DNA of 6,304 bases. Source: Chloroflexota bacterium (GTDB lineage Bacteria > Chloroflexota > Anaerolineae > Anaerolineales > UBA4823). The notes under the pieces were generated by a model that saw nothing but the letters and a program-made list of their open reading frames with translations, was not told the origin of the DNA and did no database searches. The stretch is from the NCBI GenBank assembly GCA_030669775.1, contig DAOVCZ010000114.1:1-6304 (forward strand). Reading direction: 5' to 3'. This document shows, in pieces, positions 1 through 6,184 of this stretch (the first letter of the stretch is position 1; every line of letters starts with the position of its first letter). The translations under genes were made by a program, and so were the position numbers.

Positions 1-182
1 ATATTCGCCGCTACTTTGATCCACTATTAGAGCTGGTAGAAAAGGCTAGTTCAGAAGGTTTCATATACCATGAACACCGTGCCCTGTTGACTTCCTCCGA
101 TGAACCTGATTCTTTGTTGGAAGCATTGCTGAATCATAACCCTCCTGCCGGACTGGAACGCTGGCTCACTCGTCAGGATTGA
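1..182 (+). CDS. LOG family protein (TIGR00730), C-terminal fragment
   Basis: This is the 3' end of a gene entering from the left edge; whole codons start at base 3 and the TGA stop is at 180-182, giving 59 residues. The fragment reads IRRYFDPLLELVEKASSEGF, then an EHRALL stretch and an LERWL ending. This pattern (Y[FY]DPLL..L, EGF, a short D/E-rich loop, then LL..L...PP....W) matches the C-terminus of the LOG / TIGR00730 Rossmann-fold family. Characterised members remove ribose 5-phosphate from nucleoside monophosphates (cytokinin riboside 5'-monophosphate phosphoribohydrolase). The diagnostic PGGxGTxxE motif lies outside the window, so the family rests on the tail alone and the substrate cannot be judged. 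It converges on prmA with only 24 bases between the two stop codons and is not part of the heat-shock operon. Confidence 0.75.
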   Translation, partial: IRRYFDPLLELVEKASSEGFIYHEHRALLTSSDEPDSLLEALLNHNPPAGLERWLTRQD

Positions 183-206
183 TCCCTGAATTCCCAGATC
201 TTACAG

Positions 207-1160
207 TCAGCCCGGCTGCTCAACTAATAGAGCCAACCAATCCCCATCTTGACGTTTACCCTTGAGGTGCATCCCGGTGGCCTGGACAGCAGCCTCAACA
301 TCGACTGCTTGTTCCTCTAAGATGCCAGACAGGATCAATTTTCCATGAGCCGCAACGATGTCGTTCAATCCTGCCGCCAGCAGACGCACAATAACTGGTG
401 CAAGTATGTTAGCCACTACCAAGGGTGCACACTTGATCGGGAATGATCCCGCTTTTATCTCTGCCAACGAACCAACAAAAAAATCAAGGCGATTACCCAC
501 GCCGTTAACGACACTATTTTGACGGGCAGCCTCAACCGCGTCCGGATCTAAATCCACTCCCAGGGCATGGCTCACCCCAAGCTTTACAGCTGCGATACCC
601 AGTATGCCGGAACCACAACCTAGATCGATCATCGTCAGCTGGGATTTTCCTTCAGCCAGTGCGCCAGTCAAATGCGGATCAAGCAGGTCTTCCAATATTT
701 CCAGGCAGAGCTGCGTTGTGGGATGTGTTCCCGTGCCGAATGCCATCCCCGGGTCGATCTTCACCACACTGCGCTCTCCAGCCGAAAAATCCATCCAGGA
801 AGGGATGATTAACAACCGTTTACCAATGGGGACCGGGCGAAAGTGCTGCTTCCAGATCTCGGACCAATCCAGCTCGGCAACTGGCTTAAATTCCATTTCC
901 GGTAGCGGGCGAATTTGGCTGAGGTGCCACAATGCTTCCGACAAATTTCGCCTTTTCCCTTCCAAGCGATCATCGACAGGAAGATATCCACAAACTCGTA
1001 GAGGACCAGCTATCCTGCCTTCACCCTCGACATCATCTGCTATTTGCGTGCTCTCGATCACCACCCCTCCAGAGACAAAGCGTGCCAGCACCTCAGAGAC
1101 CGCCTCTGCCATCTCGCCATCCACCACCATACTTGCTTCAAACCAACTCGCTGTGTCCAT
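207..1160 (-). CDS. prmA: Ribosomal protein L11 methyltransferase PrmA
   Basis: A cytoplasmic S-adenosylmethionine-dependent enzyme that methylates ribosomal protein L11. The 317 residues contain the N-terminal substrate-recognition domain (about 1-90), the linker motif DWSEIWKQHFRPVPIG (98-113), the PrmA signature IDPGMAFGTGTHPTT (135-149), SAM-binding motif I DLGCGSGILGIAA (179-191), the acidic motif GVDLDPDAVEAARQN (201-215) and VVANILAPV (248-256), the family's equivalent of the N-P-P-Y region. It is a little longer than most PrmA proteins, mainly because of extra residues at about 160-175 before motif I. The start at 1160 is chosen because it preserves the usual W-x-E-x-S opening, although no Shine-Dalgarno sequence precedes it. 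It follows dnaJ by 57 bases, as in the Bacillus-type dnaK operon, but a terminator-like hairpin lies between them. Stop TGA at 207-209. Confidence 0.95.
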   Translation of the reverse strand: MDTASWFEASMVVDGEMAEAVSEVLARFVSGGVVIESTQIADDVEGEGRIAGPLRVCGYLPVDDRLEGKRRNLSEALWHLSQIRPLPEMEFKPVAELDWSEIWKQHFRPVPIGKRLLIIPSWMDFSAGERSVVKIDPGMAFGTGTHPTTQLCLEILEDLLDPHLTGALAEGKSQLTMIDLGCGSGILGIAAVKLGVSHALGVDLDPDAVEAARQNSVVNGVGNRLDFFVGSLAEIKAGSFPIKCAPLVVANILAPVIVRLLAAGLNDIVAAHGKLILSGILEEQAVDVEAAVQATGMHLKGKRQDGDWLALLVEQPG

Positions 1161-1164
1161 AATT

Positions 1165-1201
1165 AATAAGAAAAGGGCGCAGCCTGTTAATCGCTACGCC
1201 C
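1165..1201 (-). terminator. Rho-independent terminator between dnaJ and prmA
   Basis: On the minus strand GGGCGTAGC (1201-1193) pairs with GCTGCGCCC (1183-1175) around a 9-base loop. This is a 9-bp stem with one U-G wobble, followed at once by TTTTCTTATT. On the plus strand the wobble becomes a C-A mismatch and no T-run follows, so the signal points leftward, in the direction of the operon. It begins 16 bases after the dnaJ stop and its U-run ends about 10 bases before the prmA start. It probably ends most hrcA-grpE-dnaK-dnaJ transcripts, leaving prmA to read-through or a promoter not recognised here. Confidence 0.65.
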
Positions 1202-1217
1202 ATATTTGCTGACTGTT

Positions 1218-2336
1218 CTAGCCACTGATGGCTTCTTTCAACCAATCCAGAAATCCTCTTTCACGCGGCCTCACCTCGCTGCCCAGGCTTTTTGCCAGTT
1301 CTTCGAAAATCTGGCGCTGCTCATCTGACAGATTTTTAGGGATGGTCACATTCACCATCACCAATTGATCTCCGCGTCCATTGCCTCGCAGATGAGGCAC
1401 ACCTTTTCCACGCATGCGTAATACTTTCCCGGGTTGAGTGGCACTCGGAATTTTCAGCACTGCCTCACCATCCACGGTTGGTACGGGTACATCTGCTCCT
1501 AAGGTCGCTTGAGCGACATTGATCTCTAAGTCCAAGAGGATGTCTCTCTCACGGCGGCGGAAATAACGATGAGACTTGACGTTGATCAAAATGTACAAAT
1601 TCCCATTTGGTCCGCCGTTGGTACCAGGTTGTCCTTCTCCTGCCAGACGAATCTGGTTCCCATTATCCACACCGGCAGGGATGGTGACAACTTTCTTGCG
1701 TGTGCGGCGCTCCAAACCTCGCCCACTGCAGGTCTTGCAGGGTGAGTCAATCGTCTCTCCGCTGCCATTACATGTCGGGCAGGTGGTCACCTGGACCATT
1801 GAGCCTAAAATGGTTTGGCGAGCCTGGCGAACTTCGCCGCGCCCGTCGCAGGTGGTGCACCGGACTGGAGAGGTGCCTGGTTCAGCACGGCTGCCGTTGC
1901 AGCGACTGCAGATCTCATCACGGGTGATCTCAATCTCTTTTTCAACGCCAAAAATCGCCTCTTCAAAGTTGAGATCCATGCGGTATTGGAGATCTGCGCC
2001 ACGCCGGGGAACATTACGTGCCTGTCTAGATGTCCGGCCAAATCCAAAGAAATCGCCGAAAATATCAGCAAAATCCGAGAAGTCTACAGAGAAGTCGGGG
2101 ACGCCTCCAGCTCCGCGAACACCTGCATGACCAAAACGGTCGTATGCAGCTCTTCTCTCTGCATCGGATAAAACCGCATAAGCTTCATTGATCTCTTTAA
2201 AGCGTTCTTCAGCATCTGGGGCATCATTCACATCTGGGTGATATTGGCGCGCCAGTCGGCGAAATGCCCCTTTGAGATCATCATTAGAGGCATCCCGTCC
2301 GACCTCTAAGACTTCGTAGTAATCACGATCGGTCAT
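1218..2336 (-). CDS. dnaJ: Chaperone protein DnaJ (Hsp40, type I)
   Basis: Cytoplasmic co-chaperone that delivers unfolded substrates to DnaK and stimulates its ATPase. The 372 residues show the full type I layout: J domain 1-70 with the essential HPD at 33-35; a short Gly/Phe-Asp linker (71-100) ending in DIFGDFFGFG; a zinc-binding region with four cysteine pairs (C143/C146, C160/C163, C186/C189, C200/C203); then the two beta-barrel client-binding domains and the dimerisation tail to 372. The first zinc repeat reads CSRCNGSR where the usual form is CxxCxGxG, so its last glycine is arginine; all eight zinc ligands are intact. The start at 2336 gives the standard MTDRDYYEVL opening. It lies 20 bases after dnaK with no clear Shine-Dalgarno (only GTGG close by), suggesting coupling to dnaK translation. 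Stop TAG at 1218-1220. Confidence 0.97.
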   Translation of the reverse strand: MTDRDYYEVLEVGRDASNDDLKGAFRRLARQYHPDVNDAPDAEERFKEINEAYAVLSDAERRAAYDRFGHAGVRGAGGVPDFSVDFSDFADIFGDFFGFGRTSRQARNVPRRGADLQYRMDLNFEEAIFGVEKEIEITRDEICSRCNGSRAEPGTSPVRCTTCDGRGEVRQARQTILGSMVQVTTCPTCNGSGETIDSPCKTCSGRGLERRTRKKVVTIPAGVDNGNQIRLAGEGQPGTNGGPNGNLYILINVKSHRYFRRRERDILLDLEINVAQATLGADVPVPTVDGEAVLKIPSATQPGKVLRMRGKGVPHLRGNGRGDQLVMVNVTIPKNLSDEQRQIFEELAKSLGSEVRPRERGFLDWLKEAISG

Positions 2337-2356
2337 AAAACCACATTAATAAAAGG

Positions 2357-4267
2357 TTATTCATTTCTGAATTCACCTTCAACGACATCTTCTCCATCTT
2401 CTTCACCAGATTCAGGTTCAGATTCAGCCTCAGCCTCACCGGGTTCGGTCTCAGCTGCTGCTTGATTTTGCTGGTAGGCCGCTGCACCGAGTTCTTGAAC
2501 GACACTCATCAATGCATCGGTGGCTTCGCGGATAACAGTCGCCTCTTCGCTTGACATCACCTCGCGCACCTTGGCTGTCTCTGTCTCAACTTTCTCTTTC
2601 ATTTCTTCAGGAATCTTGTCACCTAAGTCACGGATGGTTTTCTCAGCCGTGTAGACAGCGTTATCCGCCAGGTTCCGGGCTTCAATTAACTCCTTACGCT
2701 TGATATCATCTTCGGCATGTGACTCTGCATCCTTGCGCATTTGCTCGACTTCGGCATCGCTCAAACCGGATGAAGCGGTGATGGTAATATGTTGGCTGCG
2801 ATTGGTGGCTTTATCCAAAGCAGTGACTTTCAAAATGCCATTGGCATCGGTATCGAAAGTCACCTCAATTTGAGGCACTCCCCTGGGTGCGGGTGGGATC
2901 CCGTCGAGGATAAATTTTCCCAATGATTTATTATCATTTGCCATGGGGCGCTCACCCTGGAGGACATTGATCTCTACCTGAGATTGGCTGTCACTGGCAG
3001 TGGAGAATATCTGGCTCTTGCGAGAGGGGATAGTGGTGTTGCGTTCGATCAAAGGTGTGGCCACACCACCCAGAGTTTCAACCGAAAGGGTCAATGGGGT
3101 GACATCTAATAACAGAATGTCTTTTACATCCCCGCCGAGAACGCCCGCCTGAATCGCGGCACCAATCGCCACCACTTCATCAGGATTGACACCACGGTGT
3201 GGTTCTTTATCGAATAATTTGCGCACTGCCTCTTGTACAGCTGGCATGCGGGTCATACCGCCCACCAAAACAATTTCATTGATTTTTGAACGGTCAAGTT
3301 CGGCGTCTTTAAGTGCCTGACGGACGGGTCCCATTGAACGTTCGACCAGGTCCGCGGTCAGTTGTTCGAGCTTTGCCCGGGTAAGAGTCATCACCAGGTG
3401 CTTGGGTCCACTGGCATCGGCGGTGATATAGGGCAGATTGATCTCCGTTTGCATCATACTGGACAGTTCGATCTTGGCTTTCTCAGCGGCTTCCTTCAAG
3501 CGCTGCAGTGACTGCCGATCCTGGCGCAGATCGATCCCGTTATCTTTCTTGAATTCATCGGCAATGTACTCAATAACGCGATGGTCAAAATCATCCCCAC
3601 CCAAGAAGGTATCGCCGCTGGTGGAGCGGACCTGGAAAACACCTTCTCCTACATCCAGAATTGAAATATCGAAGGTGCCACCACCCAGGTCGTAAACCGC
3701 GATCACCTCATCCGCCTTCTTATCCAAACCATAAGCCAGTGACGAGGCCGTGGGTTCGTTGATGATTCGTAGTACCTCTAACCCCGCAATTTTTCCGGCA
3801 TCTTTGGTTGCATTTCGCTGGGCATCATTGAAGTATGCCGGAACAGTAATCACCGCCTGGGAGACCGATTCGCCCAGGTAAGCTTCTGCATCTGCTCTGA
3901 GCTTGCCAAGGATCATGGCTGAGATCTCTGGTGGCGAGTATTCCTTTCCATCCAGGAGCACGCGCACATCTCCATTTGGTGCTTCAGTAAATTTATAAGG
4001 GATACGCGAGATCGTTTTCTTCACTTCTGGATCATTGAACTTGCGACCCATAAAACGCTTGATCGAGAATATGGTGTTCTCAGGGTTAACCACGGCTTGG
4101 TTGCGCGCAACACGTCCGATCAGGCGTTCATGGTTCTTGTTCACCGCGACAACAGACGGTACGAGCCGTTCACCCTCAGCCGAGGAGATAACGATCGGCT
4201 CACCACCCTCCATCACTGCAACTACTGAATTAGTTGTACCTAAATCAATTCCGATTATCTTTCCCAT
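2357..4267 (-). CDS. dnaK: Chaperone protein DnaK (Hsp70)
   Basis: ATP-driven cytoplasmic Hsp70, the central folding chaperone. The 636 residues carry all three Hsp70 signatures: IDLGTTNS (7-14), VYDLGGGTFDIS (191-202) and IVLVGGMTRMP (332-342). Catalytic residues match the E. coli set: K70, E171, D193 and T198. The interdomain linker DILLLDVTPL is at 383-392, the substrate-binding beta domain at about 393-500 and the helical lid at about 501-600. A glutamate-rich tail follows, ending DVVEGEF plus three residues. The segment after MGRKF (about 76-100) is the extra N-terminal block found in diderm-type Hsp70s and lacking in Bacillus-type DnaK. The start at 4267 has GGAGG 8 bases upstream. It sits 66 bases after grpE and 20 before dnaJ. 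Stop TAA at 2357-2359. Confidence 0.98.
   Translation of the reverse strand: MGKIIGIDLGTTNSVVAVMEGGEPIVISSAEGERLVPSVVAVNKNHERLIGRVARNQAVVNPENTIFSIKRFMGRKFNDPEVKKTISRIPYKFTEAPNGDVRVLLDGKEYSPPEISAMILGKLRADAEAYLGESVSQAVITVPAYFNDAQRNATKDAGKIAGLEVLRIINEPTASSLAYGLDKKADEVIAVYDLGGGTFDISILDVGEGVFQVRSTSGDTFLGGDDFDHRVIEYIADEFKKDNGIDLRQDRQSLQRLKEAAEKAKIELSSMMQTEINLPYITADASGPKHLVMTLTRAKLEQLTADLVERSMGPVRQALKDAELDRSKINEIVLVGGMTRMPAVQEAVRKLFDKEPHRGVNPDEVVAIGAAIQAGVLGGDVKDILLLDVTPLTLSVETLGGVATPLIERNTTIPSRKSQIFSTASDSQSQVEINVLQGERPMANDNKSLGKFILDGIPPAPRGVPQIEVTFDTDANGILKVTALDKATNRSQHITITASSGLSDAEVEQMRKDAESHAEDDIKRKELIEARNLADNAVYTAEKTIRDLGDKIPEEMKEKVETETAKVREVMSSEEATVIREATDALMSVVQELGAAAYQQNQAAAETEPGEAEAESEPESGEEDGEDVVEGEFRNE
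2408..2437 (-). repeat. Degenerate hexanucleotide tandem repeat in the dnaK tail
   Basis: Five consecutive six-base units, read on the coding strand as GAGGCT, GAGGCT, GAATCT, GAACCT and GAATCT, encode the alternating Glu-X run at DnaK residues 611-620 (EAEAESEPES). Two units are identical and the others differ at one to three bases. The array keeps the reading frame, so slippage would lengthen or shorten only the disordered acidic tail. Confidence 0.7.
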
Positions 4268-4275
4268 TGAAGCTT

Positions 4276-4280
4276 CCTCC
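4276..4280 (-). promoter_or_regulatory. dnaK ribosome binding site
   Basis: GGAGG on the minus strand, 8 bases before the dnaK ATG at 4267. This is an ideal Shine-Dalgarno spacing and confirms the start. It is one of only two strong ribosome binding sites in the operon; the other belongs to grpE. Confidence 0.85.
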
Positions 4281-4303
4281 GTATAATAATAATTTCCAAT
4301 TGA

Positions 4304-4319
4304 CCGGTTCTTCTACCGG
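4304..4319 (-). other. Small hairpin in the grpE-dnaK spacer
   Basis: A perfect 5-bp inverted repeat, CCGGT and ACCGG around a 6-base loop, lies 14 bases after the grpE stop. It is extended by a G-C pair beyond an A-A mismatch. No U-run follows, so it is not a terminator. It could be a processing or stabilising structure at the 5' end of a dnaK-dnaJ mRNA, as reported for the dnaK operon of Bacillus subtilis; here that role is only inferred. Confidence 0.4.
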
Positions 4320-4333
4320 ACCATATAATTTCT

Positions 4334-4903
4334 TTACTGCGCCACCCGAACGGTGGCAGGTCTGAGCACACGTTCTCCGATTCGATAACCATTGCGGACA
4401 ACTTCAATTATCTGTCCACTCTCCAAATCTTCACTCGGCTCCTGAGAGATGGCTTCATGTAGATTGGGGTCGAACTGTTGACCTGCGACCTTCATCGGCA
4501 CAACCCCTTCAGCTTCCAATGCTGACAAGAACTTGCGATAGACTAACTCAATGCCTTCCGCCCAGGAGGCACCATCGCCATCAGCAGGCTGGTTCTGTAA
4601 GACACGTTCAAGATCGTCTAATATCTCCAAATATTTTCGAATGATATTTCCAGCAATGTTGTGCTGCAGCTGTTGGCGCTCTCGTTCCATGCGTTTTTTG
4701 TAGTTTGCAAATTCCGCTCTTTCTCGCTGCCAACCATCGAGATACTCCTCAGATTGTTGCTGCAGGGTATCGATCTCATCCTTTAAGATTTCAATCTCAT
4801 TGGGTTCAATATCTCTGGGTGCAGTCGGCTCTTCGATCTGCTCCGTTTCTTGATCTTCAACTTCCTCGCTCTGCTCAACATTGCCTTTGATTTCTTCGGT
4901 CAT
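4334..4903 (-). CDS. grpE: Nucleotide exchange factor GrpE
   Basis: Cytoplasmic co-chaperone that releases ADP from DnaK and so resets the folding cycle; it works as a dimer. The 189 residues show a disordered, strongly acidic N-terminus (about 1-35), a long coiled-coil helix (about 36-100) containing the conserved YLDGWQRERAEFANYKKR stretch (54-71), and the C-terminal beta-wing with FDPNLHEAI (144-152) and GYRIGERVLRPATVRV (172-187), the GrpE signature. Length is normal for the family. The start at 4903 has GGAGG four bases upstream (4908-4912). It follows hrcA after an unusually long 137-base spacer with inverted repeats and precedes its partner dnaK by 66 bases. Stop TAA at 4334-4336. Confidence 0.96.
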   Translation of the reverse strand: MTEEIKGNVEQSEEVEDQETEQIEEPTAPRDIEPNEIEILKDEIDTLQQQSEEYLDGWQRERAEFANYKKRMERERQQLQHNIAGNIIRKYLEILDDLERVLQNQPADGDGASWAEGIELVYRKFLSALEAEGVVPMKVAGQQFDPNLHEAISQEPSEDLESGQIIEVVRNGYRIGERVLRPATVRVAQ

Positions 4904-4907
4904 CTTT

Positions 4908-4912
4908 CCTCC
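4908..4912 (-). promoter_or_regulatory. grpE ribosome binding site
   Basis: GGAGG on the minus strand, separated from the grpE ATG (4903) by AAAG. The 4-base gap is short but workable and supports the start. It lies just after the A/U-rich stretch that ends the hrcA-grpE spacer. Confidence 0.8.
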
Positions 4913-4924
4913 GCAAATATTTAT

Positions 4925-4981
4925 AAAAAAATTGTCTCACTCTTTAGTAACTAAAAGTGTAGTCCAACAGCCTGGACTACA
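4925..4981 (-). other. Two adjoining inverted repeats with U-tract between hrcA and grpE
   Basis: On the minus strand the first hairpin is TGTAGTCCA (4981-4973), loop of 6, TGGACTACA (4966-4958): nine perfect base pairs plus a possible G-U. It is followed by CTTTTAG. The second is an AT-rich near-palindrome, CACTTTTAGT (4959-4950) against ACTAAAGAGTG (4948-4938), with one bulged base. Its first two bases overlap the end of the first hairpin. Seven T's (4931-4925) follow six bases later. Either could be a leaky attenuator, a processing or stability element, or (the second) a protein operator. The first hairpin is clear in sequence; its role is inferred. Confidence 0.5.
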
Positions 4982-5040
4982 TCCAAATTTGTTATCATAT
5001 GGGTTGAAAATGTGCCTTCGTCTTCCGCCTTCGATCCCTG

Positions 5041-6084
5041 TCAACCCAGGTTTAATTCAACCACTAAATCACTCAACAAATCAGCGACAAACCGCACTGT
5101 AGAGATAGTGTGACCATATGACATGCGGATTGGTCCAAGCACACCCAGGGTGCCAGTTGCCAATCCCGGGACGCCATAGCGACCCAGAACGATTGAGCAT
5201 TCTCTAAGTTCTTCCCAGGTACCTTCTCCTCCAATGAGCACCTGCACACCACCGACATTGGTGGTCAGGATTGTACTGGTCAGCAAATCCTGCAAAAAAG
5301 CCCGCTCTTCAAATACTCTCAAGGCTCTGCGCGCCAATTCGACCTCAGCAAATTCGGGTTCTGTGAGGACATTGGTCAACCCATCACGGTAAACTTCTCC
5401 ACCCAAAACAGCGCTGGAAAGATCCATCTCCTCAACAATGAGATTGAGAACATCTTGTTCAAGAGCCTCCATTTGTGGTACCAGGGCAGCAATGGCGGCA
5501 GTCGTCATACCCTGACACAGCTGATTCAGCTGGGCTGCAGTTATGCTTAATGTCTCCTGCGAGACTGGTTCTGCCAAAGCCAAGATCTGCTGGCGGATTT
5601 CACCACCGGTTAAGACCAATACCATCAAGACCTGCCGACCGAGGGTGGAGATTAATTCGATATGTTTAAAGCGGGCTTTTTCGGGGTGGGGGGCAGTCAC
5701 CAATGAAGCCGCCTGCGACTGGTGGGCCAGGATAGAGGCAGCTAAACGCAACCAGTTATCGATATCATGACCGGCCTGGTAAAACTGATGCGTGATCATG
5801 CGCTTAGTCTGCGGGGCAAGATCGGTTTGACCCATCAGCTGACGCACAAAGTAACGGTACCCTTCTTCTGTTGGTACGCGTCCAGCGGAGGTGTGTGGTT
5901 GGCGAAGATATCCAGCTTCGGTCAGGGCCACCATCTCATTGCGAACTGTCGCCGAACTAAAGCTGAGTCCGTATTTATCAACCATTGTTTTCGAGCCAAC
6001 TGGTTGGGCGTTATCGATATAGTCTCGAATTACTAAGGCAAGAATAAGCTTCTGCCGCTCAGCAAGATTCATGAGTGATCTCAT
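5041..6084 (-). CDS. hrcA: Heat-inducible transcription repressor HrcA
   Basis: DNA-binding repressor of class I heat-shock genes that acts at CIRCE. The 347 residues show an N-terminal winged helix-turn-helix (about 5-82) with SSATVRNEM (43-51) and the family hallmark HTSAGRVPTEEGYRYFV (64-80). A GAF-like/dimerisation region follows, with VLIGGEG (282-288) and the C-terminal signature GPIRMSYGH (317-325). Length is typical. The start is uncertain: ATG at 6084 stands only two bases from the extended CIRCE palindrome, while ATG at 6072 (residue M5, MNLAERQ) aligns better with the common MLTERQ opening and would give 343 residues. Neither has a strong Shine-Dalgarno. It is the first gene of the operon and lies directly behind its own target, so it is autoregulated. 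Stop TGA at 5041-5043. Confidence 0.97.
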   Translation of the reverse strand: MRSLMNLAERQKLILALVIRDYIDNAQPVGSKTMVDKYGLSFSSATVRNEMVALTEAGYLRQPHTSAGRVPTEEGYRYFVRQLMGQTDLAPQTKRMITHQFYQAGHDIDNWLRLAASILAHQSQAASLVTAPHPEKARFKHIELISTLGRQVLMVLVLTGGEIRQQILALAEPVSQETLSITAAQLNQLCQGMTTAAIAALVPQMEALEQDVLNLIVEEMDLSSAVLGGEVYRDGLTNVLTEPEFAEVELARRALRVFEERAFLQDLLTSTILTTNVGGVQVLIGGEGTWEELRECSIVLGRYGVPGLATGTLGVLGPIRMSYGHTISTVRFVADLLSDLVVELNLG

Positions 6085-6086
6085 AA

Positions 6087-6115
6087 TTTAGCACTCTCGT
6101 ATCGAGAGTGCTAAA
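6087..6115 (-). promoter_or_regulatory. CIRCE operator (HrcA binding site)
   Basis: TTAGCACTC (6088-6096), a nine-base spacer and GAGTGCTAA (6106-6114) match the CIRCE consensus with no mismatch. The symmetry goes further: 13-bp arms TTTAGCACTCTCG and CGAGAGTGCTAAA flank a central TAT. It lies between the predicted transcription start (about 6122) and hrcA, so bound HrcA would block transcription. As RNA it would form a hairpin at the extreme 5' end of the message. Confidence 0.97.
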
Positions 6116-6128
6116 AGGTACTTAATTG

Positions 6129-6157
6129 ATAATACCACGTCGCTATTAGATCGTCAA
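6129..6157 (-). promoter_or_regulatory. Vegetative (sigma70/sigmaA-type) promoter of the hrcA operon
   Basis: On the minus strand TTGACG (-35, 6157-6152) is followed by a 17-base spacer and TATTAT (-10, 6134-6129). The spacer ends in TGG, which gives an extended -10. Predicted start is about 6122, seven bases before the extended CIRCE palindrome. The near-consensus promoter fits class I heat-shock control, in which a strong housekeeping promoter is held down by HrcA rather than driven by a heat-shock sigma factor. Confidence 0.85.
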
Positions 6158-6184
6158 GCAACCCCCCTTTCAAGCACCCGGCTT

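Noticed and set aside
208..218. CAGCC/GGCTG inverted repeat as a bidirectional terminator between the LOG gene and prmA
   Set aside because: Only five base pairs around a single base, too tight to form a hairpin, with no T-run on either side.
1155..1190. Promoter-like TTAACA - 16 bases - TATTAA just upstream of prmA
   Set aside because: The -10 ends only two bases before the prmA ATG, so transcription would begin inside the gene and lose the chosen start; the -35 is in the terminator loop. Probably a coincidence of AT-rich sequence.
604..1212. Long plus-strand open frame (202 codons) opposite prmA
   Set aside because: It lies antisense to a PrmA protein with all family motifs, its translation is rich in Ser, Pro and Arg with no recognisable domain, and no ribosome binding site precedes it.
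1576..2130. Plus-strand open frame (184 codons) opposite dnaJ
   Set aside because: It is a shadow of the dnaJ coding strand; the translation resembles no protein and the conserved DnaJ motifs fully explain the region.
4921..4926. TATAAA as a -10 box for a separate grpE promoter
   Set aside because: No acceptable -35 lies 16-18 bases upstream, and the start would fall almost on the grpE ribosome binding site.
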